In this document: piece after piece, positions 43,916 to 56,457 of the stretch
Position numbering within the stretch: position 1 is the first letter of the stretch
How the letters are laid out: every line of letters begins with the position of its first letter
DNA from: Takakia lepidozioides
Taxonomy: Eukaryota; Streptophyta; Takakiopsida; Takakiales; Takakiaceae
Direction of reading: 5' to 3'
NCBI GenBank assembly: GCA_030704615.1
Contig: CM060733.1
Coordinates: 23,684,001 to 23,748,000 of the forward strand
DNA: 64,000 bases
Position numbers and translations under genes: made by a program
The notes under the pieces: generated by a model
Told to the model about the DNA's origin: nothing
What the model saw: only the letters and a program-made list of their open reading frames with translations
The model's database searches: none

Positions 43916-46480
43916 ACGGCCAGCCCCAATAACGGCCTCCAGGATATGAGCTGACAGACCGCAGATGTGGGCCTGCTGCAAGCTTTGTCGTCATTCAGTC
44001 GTCATTGCATGCTCAGGTGGAAACTGTAGACCTCCTTATCAATTCGCATGTTGTCATCACTACGTAGTTCCACTTGTAGCTCCGTCGGTAGAGAGACTTT
44101 CCACGTGATCACTTTCCCTAGAGAGAGCTAGAACATTCCGGGCTAAACGACTTTCGACGACGTGGGGCTAACGCTTCGTTGGTGTCGCTCAATGAGACTT
44201 TAGTTCGCCACGCATTGTGAGGTCAGTTGAATTGTAGCGCAGCAGACCTGCTGTCCGGGACGAACCGGTGGAAGTCGGCTGGTGCATTTCGCATGTTTCA
44301 TCAGCGCTCTAGCAATCGTTGTCGGGTACGTGGTCCTCACGTTTCCTCTGTGACGGGATCATTCCCACATTCGTACAAACAACCGCTTCTGGCTTTCCAG
44401 ATTTCCTCTATAAACCCCTTCACACAAGCATCAATCTGCCTGCCCAGCAATTAGACCTCAACAGGCCAGGATCTACCGAAAGTTCCTCTCTGCATCTGTT
44501 TATTGTTCGATGGTAGACTCCCCTCCCTGTCAAGTTTAAACACTTCAGTCCTGTGCCGAGGTTAGCTAGGCCCTTCAAATCATCCTTATAATCCGCACCC
44601 TTGTCACCAACTGCAAATAAGTTCAGGGGACATTCTTCTTGAAAGACACTTCAGGCTCCAAGTTAGCTTCATCTGGCAGGGTCAGTATTGGGCTACTAGA
44701 AAATCTCCTCTTGCCTTTTTCCAGACTTTGGCCTGTTTAATGGATTCTGAAGTGGGATTGAGAACAGACTTATGTCAGACCATGCTGAGCCAGGTAGAGT
44801 TGGATGGAGATCCAAACAAACGGACGTTGAGGGCTTGGCAGTGGACAATAAATGTGGACATTATAGCTAGTTTTCAAGCTGAAGCCAGAAAAGCATGCAA
44901 TTTGTGACATCAAACTTGGCTTGGGGACTCCAGCAAGCAAATCATCACTTCACAACTTAGGTGCACAGTTTGTAGCAGGTATCATGCTTGAATGGCATCA
45001 ACCTGGTTGGCACCCAAAATACTCGTCCTTGGTCATGTCCTCTTTGTGGTCTTAGACACCTCATGGACCCCTATGAAATTCATTCAAATTCATTAAGGAT
45101 GCCAAAAGGACACATGCCTACCCAAATTTGAACCTCCAAAATGAAGTAAGTTGGAGCAACTAAAATGCTCATCAACAGATGAACTCCCCTCTTCAAAAGT
45201 AGGGAGCCATCCATGTATGGATACCAAAAAATGAACTTGTGGACAAACCTCCACCTCATTAAAAAAACTACTGCAAGTGTAGTGGTTCAAATGAACACCA
45301 AAGTTGAGAGAAGGTCGTATCTGAAGTATTTGAGAGAGGCTGTTAGACATCCTGGTGCATCCCAATCAGTCATGTTCATGGTAAAGAAACCTCACTGCAT
45401 GCAACTATCGTGTGTAAGAAAGCTTGTCAATCGTAGCTGGCATTTAAAAACTTGAGAAGCTCTGTGCGGTTGCTTTCGGCCAGTTTGTCTTCCTTGGTCT
45501 TTTCCACTTTCATCTGTATCTGCAACCGCCCAACACTTGACACATTAGTTGCTTCAGCAAAAAGACTAACTTAGCATTTCTGCATTGTTATGGAGTTTCC
45601 TGTTGTGTTTTCAGCCAGATACAACACCCAGCCGATCAATCGGAAAAGTCTCTTTTACAATGATTCCAACAACGCCTGTGGTTAAAGAAACAAATCAACC
45701 ATTAAATTATACAAAGACTCCAGACAGAGATTCAAATTCAACATGTGGAACAAATCGTGAAATTAAATAAGTACAAATGTTCAACCTGATAACTGTAGGG
45801 CAATCTCACAACCATATCAAACACCTCATTCATTCTCCCTCTCTACCCCTAGTTCGTTGACTATACACCTCGCTTGTAAGCAAAACTCCAGCCCCCCACT
45901 CTCTCTCTTCAAGGTCAATTATTTGGTTGAGATACAGGATCCAGCACAGAAGTTTCTTTACGGCAAGCTCAATCACTGTACATAGCCTTGAATGTGAAAT
46001 ACTCCCAAAGCTCCCACAAAAGGTCCATGTTCACGGCCCCTTCAAAGACACCTAATACAAATAAGACCTTGCAGAAACAACTCCAGGTACTAAAAAGTGA
46101 TCCAAAGGCGGAAGGGACTTGGAAATGCTTGTCCTCTCCAGCAATTGATATTAAAATAGTTCACACTAATGCACTATAAGTTTCCAGCAAGGGAGAGTAC
46201 CTTTTTGCCAGAGACAACACTGCGCTGGACTCCATTATCCTTATCTCTGCCAAGAAACTGCACAAGTGGAACGAGAGAATATTGTTCGGTTCCCAATGGT
46301 AGGTGAGAAACCTTGTAGGACCAACTTTTTAAGCCAGCAAGCATAAAACTCTGAAACAGTCCATGCTAACACCTTCACAGATCTTCCAGCATACTCACAT
46401 TGCAAGCCTTGTTAGCAAGCAACCCCTCACCTAAGCTTCACATCTACCTATTTTACAGAGAGTGAGATGACGCCGGCCAA
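43916..46480. other. Intergenic tract
   Basis: No gene that I can support. Short open frames exist (for example 44,227-44,454) without recognisable domains. It probably includes the 3' region of the minus-strand basic protein gene at its right end. Confidence 0.35.
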
Positions 46481-47312
46481 AGCCAGCATAAAAAAAAGAC
46501 TCTTCCTCTTGCGGGTACTACCGCCTTTCAAACGAAAGATGTGAAGTTTGAACAAAAGCCATAGAACACCGACATTGTGTTAGAACTAAGTTTTCTACCG
46601 AAGCAATAGATCCTAAATTTCACAAGACAAGAAAGTCTTTAGACGACACAGCACTCTTCATAATCTTGCTAGGCAATGAGGTTTGAAAGAATAACAGTCA
46701 CCTTTGAGAGCTGCACAGGACCAGAGTTGTCTTTGCTAGACTTCTACATGAAGCTCCAGGGCAGTAGCCAGGATCCCCCGCAAAGTCACAAATCAACCAA
46801 TGGCACCGCAGGCCAGGAACGGCAATCCAGCCAAGGAGGACAGAAAGGTGGGGAGTAGGCAGGTCGCAGACCGCAGCTCCAATTTCGGAAGGGCCCAATC
46901 CACATGCAGGCAGCAAAATAGTATCAGTATCCCCCTAGTTCCCTTCAATGACTGTAGTGTGTACAAGACCACAGCCTACATACATTATTGGTGCAGTCTG
47001 CATCAGCAAACACTTTCCAACATATGCTTCACTTTACTGCTCTATTAACCACCAAGTCTACAAAACCAAAAACCAGGGAGGTAGCTGCCAAATCTGCACT
47101 CCAATCTTCTTTGAAGCAGACGCTAAATCACCAAAGCACTGCGTTGATCCAACTTACCGAGAACATGGGTTGTCGACCCACATGAAACAATCAAGTTCTA
47201 CAGCTGTCTACACCTGATGTTCAGTAAGTTCACATACCACAGTCTATCACAACCTCCCATGTCAGGCACTACGCCAGAAATGAGGGACAAGGTGACCAGC
47301 AAAAAGGCTTAC

Positions 47313-49137
47313 CTCTTTGTGTCTATGTTTCTTCTCCTTGTGTCGGTGGCTCTTCTCTTTGCGTTTCTCCTTCACCTGAAAGAGAAAAGTACAATTCAGT
47401 TCTAGGTTAAGAGACATACACAGACTAAACCAGAAATTGACACATAAATCTTGCAAATGAATCAAGCCATAGCCAATCTGAGACATTGGTTGAAGTGAGA
47501 AAAGCTTGTATTTGACACCAAACCTGCATGGACCTGCGGAGGAAGATGAACGTAAGGCTGAAATGTTGGCATCCAAGCCAACACAACCAGGACAGACCGG
47601 ATACAATAACTGGACTCCAATCTCTGGGCATCCTTGGTTCCTCTCCCTTGGTTCCCAATTCAGAGTACCGAAATTCATCTTGGACTCTGCCAGATTGAGA
47701 CTCTAATAAATGGTCCGTCTATGAAGACTGTTCCCCACTTCCAGTCGTCCTGTGCAGATTAAGGATCGACGTGCCTGACAGCATACTTTGAGATTTTCAC
47801 ATGGCAACTACCCAACAATGGACTCACTATGTAGGTGATTGCAGTGCGTATTGACAACATGCGAGATCAGTCTTTTCTCTTCGACTACAATGGAAGAAAG
47901 TAAATACACAGAGACAGCAGCAGATTTCACCTTCTTATGTGATCTGTCTTGTTGCCGATGCTTCTTTGACCTCTCCGAGCTCTTCATATCACTTTCACTC
48001 GAGCTTTCTGCCCTGCATCATCAACAGTCGCTTGTGTCTTAGCCTTGGATTTGGAGTCAGAGATAACCATCATCACCAGCCAGAAGCTAAATCTGAGGGG
48101 CCACGGCAACACTTCATTCCTAACAATGTTTTGCTGTTTTGTCGTTGTCACTTTGGAGCAATACACGACCATGCAGAAGACCAGATACTAAAGCTCACTG
48201 AAGTAATGCTTGGAAGCTTACCTGCACAAGGCCTTCACCCTTAGACAATCACTCGAGCAATAGTTTTTGTTCTTGGCTCTGGTTTTGTTTCCTCTCTCAT
48301 GTTTTCTCCATTTTGTCCCATAAGCTCTATGAGCTTTCTGCGGACGTTATCAAGCACCATTTCATTTCATTTCATTTCATTTCTTCCATTAGCAGCCCCT
48401 GGCAAGGCAAGCGCTCCTCACCCATGCTGGCATTGGTTTCAGGCACTTCACTTTATTATAGATGAAAAGTGAATTGAAGTATGCTTCTCTGATTGCAGAT
48501 ACTTCTGTAGGGACGATCAGACTAGGCATGGAAAAAACCATTGATTGAAGGAACACCAATTAAGACTAGGTTAACAAAGGAAGCCTCCAAGTAGGAAGCT
48601 GATCATGCTAGTGCTAATCAGTCATCCCTTGCAATACCAACCACAGCAGTCCACTACTTTGGCTCTGAAAACTTCAAGTTACTCGAGCCAACAACGACAA
48701 TGAGTTGATTTGAAAGCGCTTGGGAGGGGGCTAATCCCACAAACCCCGCATAGCTGGGGAGTATGAAAGTCCGGGTAGTGGCCATTTCGAGTCCGACAGG
48801 ATCGCAGAGGTACTGGAGCCACAAGAGCTATCTCAACCAGTTCAAACATCACGACAAATTGCGAATCCTCATACCTATTCTTGCGCTTGCTTGATCGATG
48901 CCTCTGTCTCCTATGGCCACTGCTCGGACTGTCCATCTCGCTTCTGCTATTGGTCTCACTGTCGGACGACGAAGCGCCACTCCCGGAGCTACTCTCGCTT
49001 GCACCGCTCTGAGATTGCTTCTTGTCGATGAGTCTGTGTCTGCGCTTTCTCTGCCGATCGTCGCGATGGCGATGGCGATGTCGGCGGCGATGCTTGTCTG
49101 TGGATTCCGATGTGGCAGGGGATGAGGATGCTGCCAT
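47313..49137 (-). CDS. Basic Ser/His/Arg-rich nuclear-type protein (partial model)
   Basis: Exons on the minus strand are 49137-48875, 48012-47931 and 47375-47313, with GT-AG borders and matching phases (2, then 0, 0), giving 136 residues so far. Exon 1 starts MAASSSPATSE and runs into RRRHRHRHRDDRQRKRRHR and a Ser-Gly-rich acidic stretch. Exon 2 has SSSESDMKSSERSKKHRQ. Exon 3 is KEKRKEKSHRHKEKKHRHKE. This composition is typical of splicing-associated or NKAP/SCI1-like nuclear proteins, but the conserved C-terminal domain that would settle the family was not found. Exons to the left of 47,313 are likely (a GTAAGC donor follows exon 3). It starts 148 bp from the TraB gene on the other strand. 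Confidence 0.6.
48208..48384 (+). mobile_element. LINE 3' tail, 5'-truncated, in an intron
   Basis: Matches the last about 170 bp of the 34-kb LINE (GCCTTCACCCTTAGACAATC, hairpin AAGCTCTATGAGCTT at about 48,322) and ends with (ATTTC)n. It lies inside the first intron of the minus-strand basic-protein gene, opposite in orientation to it. Confidence 0.8.
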
Positions 49138-49285
49138 AGCTGGTCTTCAAGATCAAGACTCGCCCGGCTTCAAGATCAACACCTTCCGAGGGAGAGGAAG
49201 GCCACACCCCCTGATTAGTGTAAATACTGAACACACTGCACTGGTTAGAACCATTCAAGTTTAATTAGTGTCTGTCCACGAATGA
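49138..49285. promoter_or_regulatory. Compact bidirectional promoter region
   Basis: Only 148 bp separate the start codon of the minus-strand basic protein from the first possible start codon of the plus-strand TraB gene (244 bp if the second Met is used). The two genes must share or overlap promoter sequence here. No clear TATA box is visible. Confidence 0.5.
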
Positions 49286-52200
49286 ATGAGTTGCTTCATT
49301 TGCTTTGGTGTGGATATTGCTGTGGTTGTTCTTCCTTCTACCCGAACAATCGAACACACTAACACTTCAACAGCGTCAGCGATGGTGGTGGCTCTGGAGC
49401 AATGGAGATGGAGCCATGTCTACCACGCACCTTCTCTGCCCCTGTCAATCTTTTGTCCCCGCTCCAACATTAAATGTCCAATTCTTTCACTGCGCTGCTG
49501 CGCTGTGACCCCGAGGCTACAAGTGCAAGCACCTCCCGACGACTACGACTTCAGATCAGAAACTCAGGCACAGACTTTGGAAATTGTGAAAAGCATGTAT
49601 CCGGATCTCCTGGATCTTGTAGAGGACGGCACACTTGTGGTTGTGCGGAGACCTGCTGACTATGTGGAGCGTCGCAGCGATGGCTACGTCCAACCGGAAG
49701 TGGTGTTCGTGGTCGGAACCGCGCATATGTCTAGACTATCAGCTACACAGGTTTTTCAGCTCTCTTTTTGCATACGTTGAAGATTGAAGATTGTATGTGT
49801 CCTGTGTACATGTCTGTCTTCTATCTTGAGCAATGGGAAGATAATTCGGTGTCTTTACGTGCCACTTTTTACATGTTTTCCAGAGGAAGTATTCTTCCTG
49901 CTCTGACTCCCCGGATTTCGACAGACAGTTCACATCAACAACTAAATGCTATCAATTCAAACTTTAAATAATTCGCTTAAAGCCGGATTTTCCTGCCGCT
50001 TTGAGATAGAGAGGAAAGGTCAGTGTCATATATTTCACTAAATGTTGACATTCAAACTCCCTGATCTGTATTTTGAAGGAGACAACAAGACGTTCTTCAA
50101 GCTAATCGTTATGTGCAAACTGTGAAATGGTTGGAATGGTCTTGTTACCATCTATACATTGTGCTTCCTTAGTGCTTTTGAAACCCCTGTCAAGTTCATT
50201 TCCTTACATCCAACATAATCACGTAACCTAAGCCAATCTGGCCAACATTTCCCCCCATGCATTTCTAGAAAAACGTTTGTACAAAGTTCAGGTTTTTTCG
50301 GAACTTCTCCTAACTGCTGTGTAATGTGCAGGTAACCCGAGTTGTAAACTCAGTGCGCCCTGACAATCTGGTGGTGGAGCTCTGCAGAAGCAGGCAATTT
50401 GTTCTTACATTGTCTCCAATCAAGTTGTATGAGAATAGCTGTCACAATCTAAATTGTGAACTGGAGAGCATTTGTAACTGCTCTACTCACGAAACTGATT
50501 TTGTTGATGCTCAATGCCCACCAGATCCATCAATCCGATTTAGACGGGTTCAAAGGGGGGGATGACGGTAAACACTTGAGCCAATTTCACCTTTTACTCA
50601 GGGATGAGAAACTAGATACAACCCTTTCTCGTGCTTGAGAATGTGACAAACAAATACGGAGTGATGAATGAGGTGGCAGGGCAGGCATTATGTATGATGC
50701 GTCCCCAACCACGGATGAAGAGGAACAGGGTGCTGCAGGCAAACAGAAACAGTTGAATTTAATGTCTTTAAGTGGTGCCAACTTTGGCTCAGCTGTGAGC
50801 CGCAGCCTTCAGCTTGGTGAGTAATGGTTTTACTGTTATTTTTATAATCTGGTGAATTGCCTAGGATGTCTAGGGAACTTCTGGGGCAGGAAAGAGTCTA
50901 GCATGTGCTCTTAAGAATATCAGGTCCACTCATTGATTTGGGTTCTTCTATATGTAGATCTTAACATACTAAGGTGGGTCCTCATATACTCTCTTTTCGT
51001 GGAACTGTAAGGCAGGAGGCAGGTCAGCATTGGCCCTTCGGTTGCTTTTGGCAGGCATGTCAAAACGAATCTCCACGTCTGCAGGTGTTGCCACTGGAGA
51101 AGAGGTAGCCAGATCTTCTGCCTCTACGATTCATCCGCTTTATTTGTTTTGTTTCTTCACTGGCTGGTTTTGCTTGATGAGGTTTTACTTGATAACTCTT
51201 AGAGCTTCCACTTGCAATTGAGCATGGCAAGGTACTAGAGAGGCTTCACATCATTCATTGTGATGGTGTGGTTTGATAACGTGGTGTAGATCAGGAGTCT
51301 CACCAATATTTCAAAGGTTATAAGGGTCTCCTTGAAATCCTGCCACAATTGATCCAAAGCTGATCCCCAGTAGCAATGTGTCTGTTGGAGTAGAGACATC
51401 ACATGATCTTGCTTGTGAAAAGTTTGCAGTTCCGTGCGGCCCGCAAAGCAGCTGAGGATATTGGAACACAGATTGTCCTCGGAGATCGCCCTATTGAAAT
51501 AACAGTGAGGCTCAACCCTGGGTTTAATGCTAGTCTCTTCTTGAAGAGTCCAGACTTTTCTGCTTGGCCTGGGAGCCATGGTGCTCAACCCGGCGTGTGG
51601 ATCTCATGCTCAGCGAGTCACCAAAAACCGATGTGGAGTTCAGGCTGTTCTTGTGTCCTTGGTTAAACTTTGGCCTAGCAATTGGCCTGCAGGTGCAAGG
51701 CAGCATGCATGCATATTTCCTTGTGCAGGAGTTTCGATGAAAATGAAAGTGCTTCTATGAGTGTTCATCTGCCTACGGAGAGACTTTACACTACTGTTTT
51801 CCATCAGAATTTTAACAAGAACATAATGCCGTGGTGATATTTCATTTGAGTATCTTTCAGCTGCAAAGGGCATGGGCTGCGTTGAGGTGGGATGAGCAGT
51901 TTCGGCTTGTAGCCACTCTACTCCAGGCCATGATGGCTTCAAACATTGATGCTTCAGAGGAAACCCTCCAGGTTTGACGTATCCTTGGACCTTGGATGAC
52001 ATGAGTTGTTGATTTCAATGATTTCAGTTTGCTTATTTTGTCATGGCCAGCTTACAGCGTGGGTTTTCAGGGTTCCATGGTTTTAGAAATAATGAGGATT
52101 CTAAGGCCATGAAATCCTTGCTGGAAGTTTTTGAAATGCTTGAGTTGCCTTTACGATGGAGAATCTGTTCTGTTGTCGCAGGCTTTACAGAAAGATGATG

Positions 52201-52683
52201 CTCTCTCTGCCATGTTTCTGGAGATAAGTCAACGGTTTCCATCATTGTTACAACCCCTCATTCACGAACGTGACATGGTATTACAGCTTTTACCTCTTCC
52301 TTCAGTACATGTACGATATTTGGCTTCCTTGCACGAGATGTCTCTCTTGCAAGCTTAACTCAAGATCTTGGTCAAATTGTTTCCAGATACTAACTCTGTT
52401 TGGCCACTTGGCTCAGTACCTTGCATGGTCACTGAAACGAAGCAAGGCAGTGAATGGGTGTGCAAAAGTGGTGGGCGTCATTGGAAGGGGCCATCTTCGC
52501 GGAGTTGTCTATGCTCTCATGCATGACGAAGAGCATTTACGCTTCCGGGATCTTGTCGGTGTCCGAGGGTCCAGTGAGGAAGCCCAGAAGGGCCGGCAGA
52601 TCCGAAACTTTGTCAAAAACCTTCTAGTTGAAACTGCCATTGGCAGCATGCTTTGGTGCGCATGGGATGTATTTCATCGTTAA
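49286..52683 (+). CDS. TraB-domain protein, eight exons
   Basis: Exons are 49286-49750, 50332-50393, 50680-50816, 51016-51104, 51430-51504, 51861-51971, 52182-52277 and 52417-52683. All join in frame, giving 433 residues (401 from the Met at 49,382). Family motifs appear in order: VVFVVGTAHMS, NSVRPDNLVVELCRSR, then AGIMYD across an intron, LALRLLLAGMSKRIS, FRAARKAAEDIGTQIVLGDR, PLIHERDM, YLAWSLKRSKAVNGC, VVGVIGRGHLRGV and RFRDLV. Plant TraB proteins are related to bacterial TraB/PrgY and some sit at the mitochondrial outer membrane or ER-mitochondria contacts. The N-terminal 60 residues could be an organelle-targeting extension. Intron 2 uses a GC donor (AG|GCAATT) by this model. No disabling change is seen. 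Confidence 0.9.
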
Positions 52684-53159
52684 TGGGCAGGACTCTGACA
52701 GCAAGCAGGGATGCTGTATTGACCCAACATGCAGCAAGCAAAGCAATCAATACAAAGAAGACTAACAAGACAAAATATGACATGCACTGTATATTGGTAG
52801 TGGTTCTCCATCTGCACATTGCTCCCCATCATTGAGCCTGCTAATTGGACAATGTTGGGCCTCAGATGTGGTAAACTGAGTATGGTCTGTAACAAGCTGT
52901 GACCCTTCCACTGCTGCAGCTCATGTCCTGTGGTGCCAACTGCTGCTGCTGGTGTTTCATATTCCTTTACCTGTGAAAAGGAAGACTTCTTCACTCTTCT
53001 GTAGGTGTTTTACATCAATCCACTCTTGGGACCAAGGCTCGAGTGCATTCTTCAACAAGTGTCACCAACCACACAAGTCAATTGATGATGTCTCCTCTGC
53101 GCAATTTGAAAAGTACAGAAATTTGTAAGTCATAGGAAATTCTTTTGTATCTTCACTAT

Positions 53160-53720
53160 AACTAGGGTAGCCTATGTCGTTGGCCCATGTGTGAAGAATT
53201 GAAAAAAACGCTTGATTTTGTACCTCGCTTCATATATTGAGACCAAAAATTATGAGACCAAGTTGGTGCACCCCTCCTCATGGAGGGCTTCCCAGCGGTA
53301 CCAAGGCTAGGGCCCTGCGGTTTGGGAGATCTTAACTCTACAAAATAAACAAACAAACTAACTACCTTGCTTCATATATTGAAAAAACCAATTTACTTTT
53401 TTTTATGGATTTATTGAGTAGTAATATATCCAATCATTGTTCCAGGAAAGCTACTTTGCTATTTTTCATGAATTTCCAATGACCAAAAGTACTTGAAATT
53501 CCATATCTCCCACACCTCAGGTCCCAAAATTATGATACCAAGTCAGTGCCCCCCTCCTCACCGAGGGCTTTCTCACCGTCCAACGGTACCAAGCACCAGG
53601 GCAGGGCTGGCCCTGCGGTTTGGGAGATACACTACAAACAAACAAACAACCTTGCTTCATACATTGATCTTCCTTCAATCTTCCTATAAACCCCCCTAAT
53701 ATATAATCTTTGGGTTGTGG
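53160..53720 (+). repeat. Fold-back family copy, related to 41.1 kb
   Basis: Contains AGGGTAGCCTATG-CGTTGGCCCA, two copies of a CCAAAA-TTATGA-ACCAAGT-GTGC-CCCCTCCTCA block (about 53,245 and 53,525), and CTGCGGTTTGGGAGAT twice. All of these occur in the 41.1-41.9 kb element. Confidence 0.65.
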
Positions 53721-56009
53721 ATATTGCACGGACAAAAGCATGCATTGACCACACACAGGGATAGTACGAGAGCCTCTTCCTTGTGGCCTACCTATCTGCC
53801 TGAGTGCCTCTTCCCCAGTCATCTCTGACCCCCTCTGACACCCACTGTTAGAAACGCTGAAGTGGGAAGCACAGTAGCTCATAGACTTCACCTGGATTCG
53901 AAATCAATTGATCAAGTATCTATTTAACAAAGGATCCCAGTGATCTGTACCTTTCTATGGCAAGAAGAGTGCTCTGGCAGCAGAAGGTGACTGTGATTGG
54001 ATCAAAACTCCAGCAAAGTGAGCAGTGCTCCTGAATTCCTCGATTCTGCCTGCATGCTTCAGATCTTTTTCAGCTCCCTATGCAAATGTGTCAAACCCTT
54101 AACGAAGAATCACACAAGCTAGTGTGAACCTTCGACAACCACGTTCACTATCATGAATCAAGTTGGCTCCCAACCAAAATCACCTCCACTCCTGCAGAGA
54201 AAGGGAGAAAGAAATTTAGGGTTAGGGTTTATGGCCAGCTGCTAATAGTGATAACTAACCATCACCACACACTGTCTACACTAACCGTAGGTTGTAAGAC
54301 CTATTATAGATGCCCCCATAATAAACTCCATTAAGTATTTGTATTAAATGCTTTCCCTTCGTTTTATACGGATTTGCATACAGCCTACCTAGCCTTCTAC
54401 CCAGAAAGGTACCATCACAGACAGGTAGGTACCGTGTTTCTCGTTCTATTATATGTGCAGGTACCTGTACAGTACCTCCTGTGGGTTATTAGTGCTGACA
54501 GGAATTGACAGGTGAGTCCAAGCTCAGGGATGATGAGTCATTCCGCATCCGTCGCGATATGAACGTCATCCGTTCAGTCGTCATCCAGTAGGAGAAGGCG
54601 CCATTCCCAAAGGGCGAGATCGCACGTGCGGAAATCTAGGCCTTGAGCAAGCCAACATTGTTGGACTGCAGATCCGCCCCGCCGCTAGCCCGCAGCCACG
54701 CGCCGCCTTGTCCCGCAGTGCTGCCGCCGCGCGCTGCCCTGCAGCTGCCACGCGCCGTAAGCTGTCACCCGTACCTCTCTTGTCGCCACTCTTTTTTTAG
54801 TATTACTCTATATATATACATATATAATTATTAGTTTTTTATGCTTATTTGTGTCTGGATAATACAGCGCACTCGTCATTGGTGCACAACCCCAGTTCAA
54901 ACATTACTACTGTCCTTTTTCCCTCACCTTATTACTATAACTTCTCTAACTGTACCTTAAGGTAAGACAAGTCTTTAGAATTTTGGATGGATGACACATT
55001 TCACCCGCGGGTTTCATCCGAGATCAAATCCGGACGACGTGGCATCCGGCGTTGCTATTGGTTGTTCACCACATTCAGACACGTGTCAGAATCTCATGAG
55101 CTTGCCCCCGCTGACTAGTCAAGAGAGAGCGGCTGTAGTTTTGCCACGCCCCAACCTAACGATTGAGGGGTTTTGATGAAAGTTGGTTCTGTTCTGAAGT
55201 CATCCCTAGAGGAGTGAAATTACGATCTTGCCGAGTGGATGAAGTCTGCATGTGTGGATGAGAAACGATATCCCCGTGTACAGTATCTATGAGAGAAGTG
55301 GAAGATTCAATGCTCTTTACCACAATTACGACCACGGTGCGTTAGTGCCTATTATAAAACGACTTAACTGTATGTACCACTAGACTTTACTTACATCCAC
55401 CGGGCCGAGGAGTTATTAAGCGATCAACGGTGTGTCAAAAGGGGAGTAAATGCACAACCTTTCCTTTATTAACGTGTCTTAACTTTCGTCTGTAAATACT
55501 CGGACTTTAAACGTAAGACCGTGGATGGATGATGGATGGGACATGGAACCCTAATTCGCGCTGACTGGTCAAGGCTCTCCAGGCGGCATTAAGTCCCGGC
55601 TGTTTCTTGGATATGACCGCGGTTGAAAAGTCTAGACTCTACAGTTCTACTTACTGCGCGGTTAATTAATTTCGCCAGCTTGTGGGAACGAAAGGACAGG
55701 TTTTGCCAGAAGGGCATGGAATGTTCCAACATTCTTTGTTTTTCAAATAGGGTATAGCCAGTGAAAAGCCAGGGTCCGGGTGGGGCCGGGCCGGTTAGGG
55801 TAAAAGTGTTGGATCTCGGGCCGGGTTTAGCCGGAGACGTAAATGACAGCGAGGCGGGCCAGAGAAGCGCGCGCAAGGGACGGGAGGGAAGAGAGAGAAG
55901 GTCCAGAGACGACGCAGGACAAGATACAGAATTGCAGGGAGGCAAAGGGAGGCTGAAGGAGTACAGTGTTCGGCTGGATGCTGTAGGAAGACGCAGGCTG
56001 CGTTACCTA
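53721..56009. other. Intergenic region and BRUTUS upstream sequence
   Basis: No supported gene. 54,640-54,780 is a C-rich stretch with a fortuitous Pro/Ala frame. The last few hundred bases are G-rich and purine-rich (55,780-55,990) and look like promoter and 5' untranslated exon of the following gene. Confidence 0.4.
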
Positions 56010-56011
56010 TT

Positions 56012-56457
56012 GGTAAGTAAAAGCTTCTGTAATCTGTAATGCAGTCGAATTTTGTTTCTTGTGTTGCGGCGGCCATTGCTGCGGTGTTATGGAACCCTTG
56101 GCTCCCTTGGCTTCGTCCGGGGGCTTCTCGGGCGTGATTTTCTAGACCGGGCTTTTGCAAGCTCTGATTAATGTATCTACTGTATTTCGCTGGCTGTTCT
56201 GGCTATGTGCTTGGTCGTCGTGCCGGCGGGGCCGGGGTAAGTTAAGTGTTGGTGTTTCTTGCTGGTGTTTTTTTTGGTGAGGAGTTGGTGTGCTGAAGAG
56301 CCTCCACCTGATGACAGATCTTACAGTTGCGATGGTGAGAGCGGGGGCTGCTGGTGCAGCTATTCCCTCGGGCATAAGGCTATGGCATGCTCTTCAGTGG
56401 GTGTTCGTCACTGTGTGGTGTGGCAACAGATGATGGTTCTGTTGATGGTTGTTTAGG
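56012..56457 (+). other. Probable 5'-UTR intron of the BRUTUS-like gene
   Basis: A strong donor, TTG|GTAAGTAAA at 56,012, and an acceptor, GTTTAG, end just before the start codon at 56,458. This fits an intron in the 5' untranslated region. Confidence 0.5.

Noticed and set aside
46440-46560. Possible last exon of the minus-strand basic protein (STRKRKSLFLCW frame)
   Set aside because: The frame is short and basic, but no unambiguous splice acceptor in the required phase could be chosen, so it was left out of the gene model.
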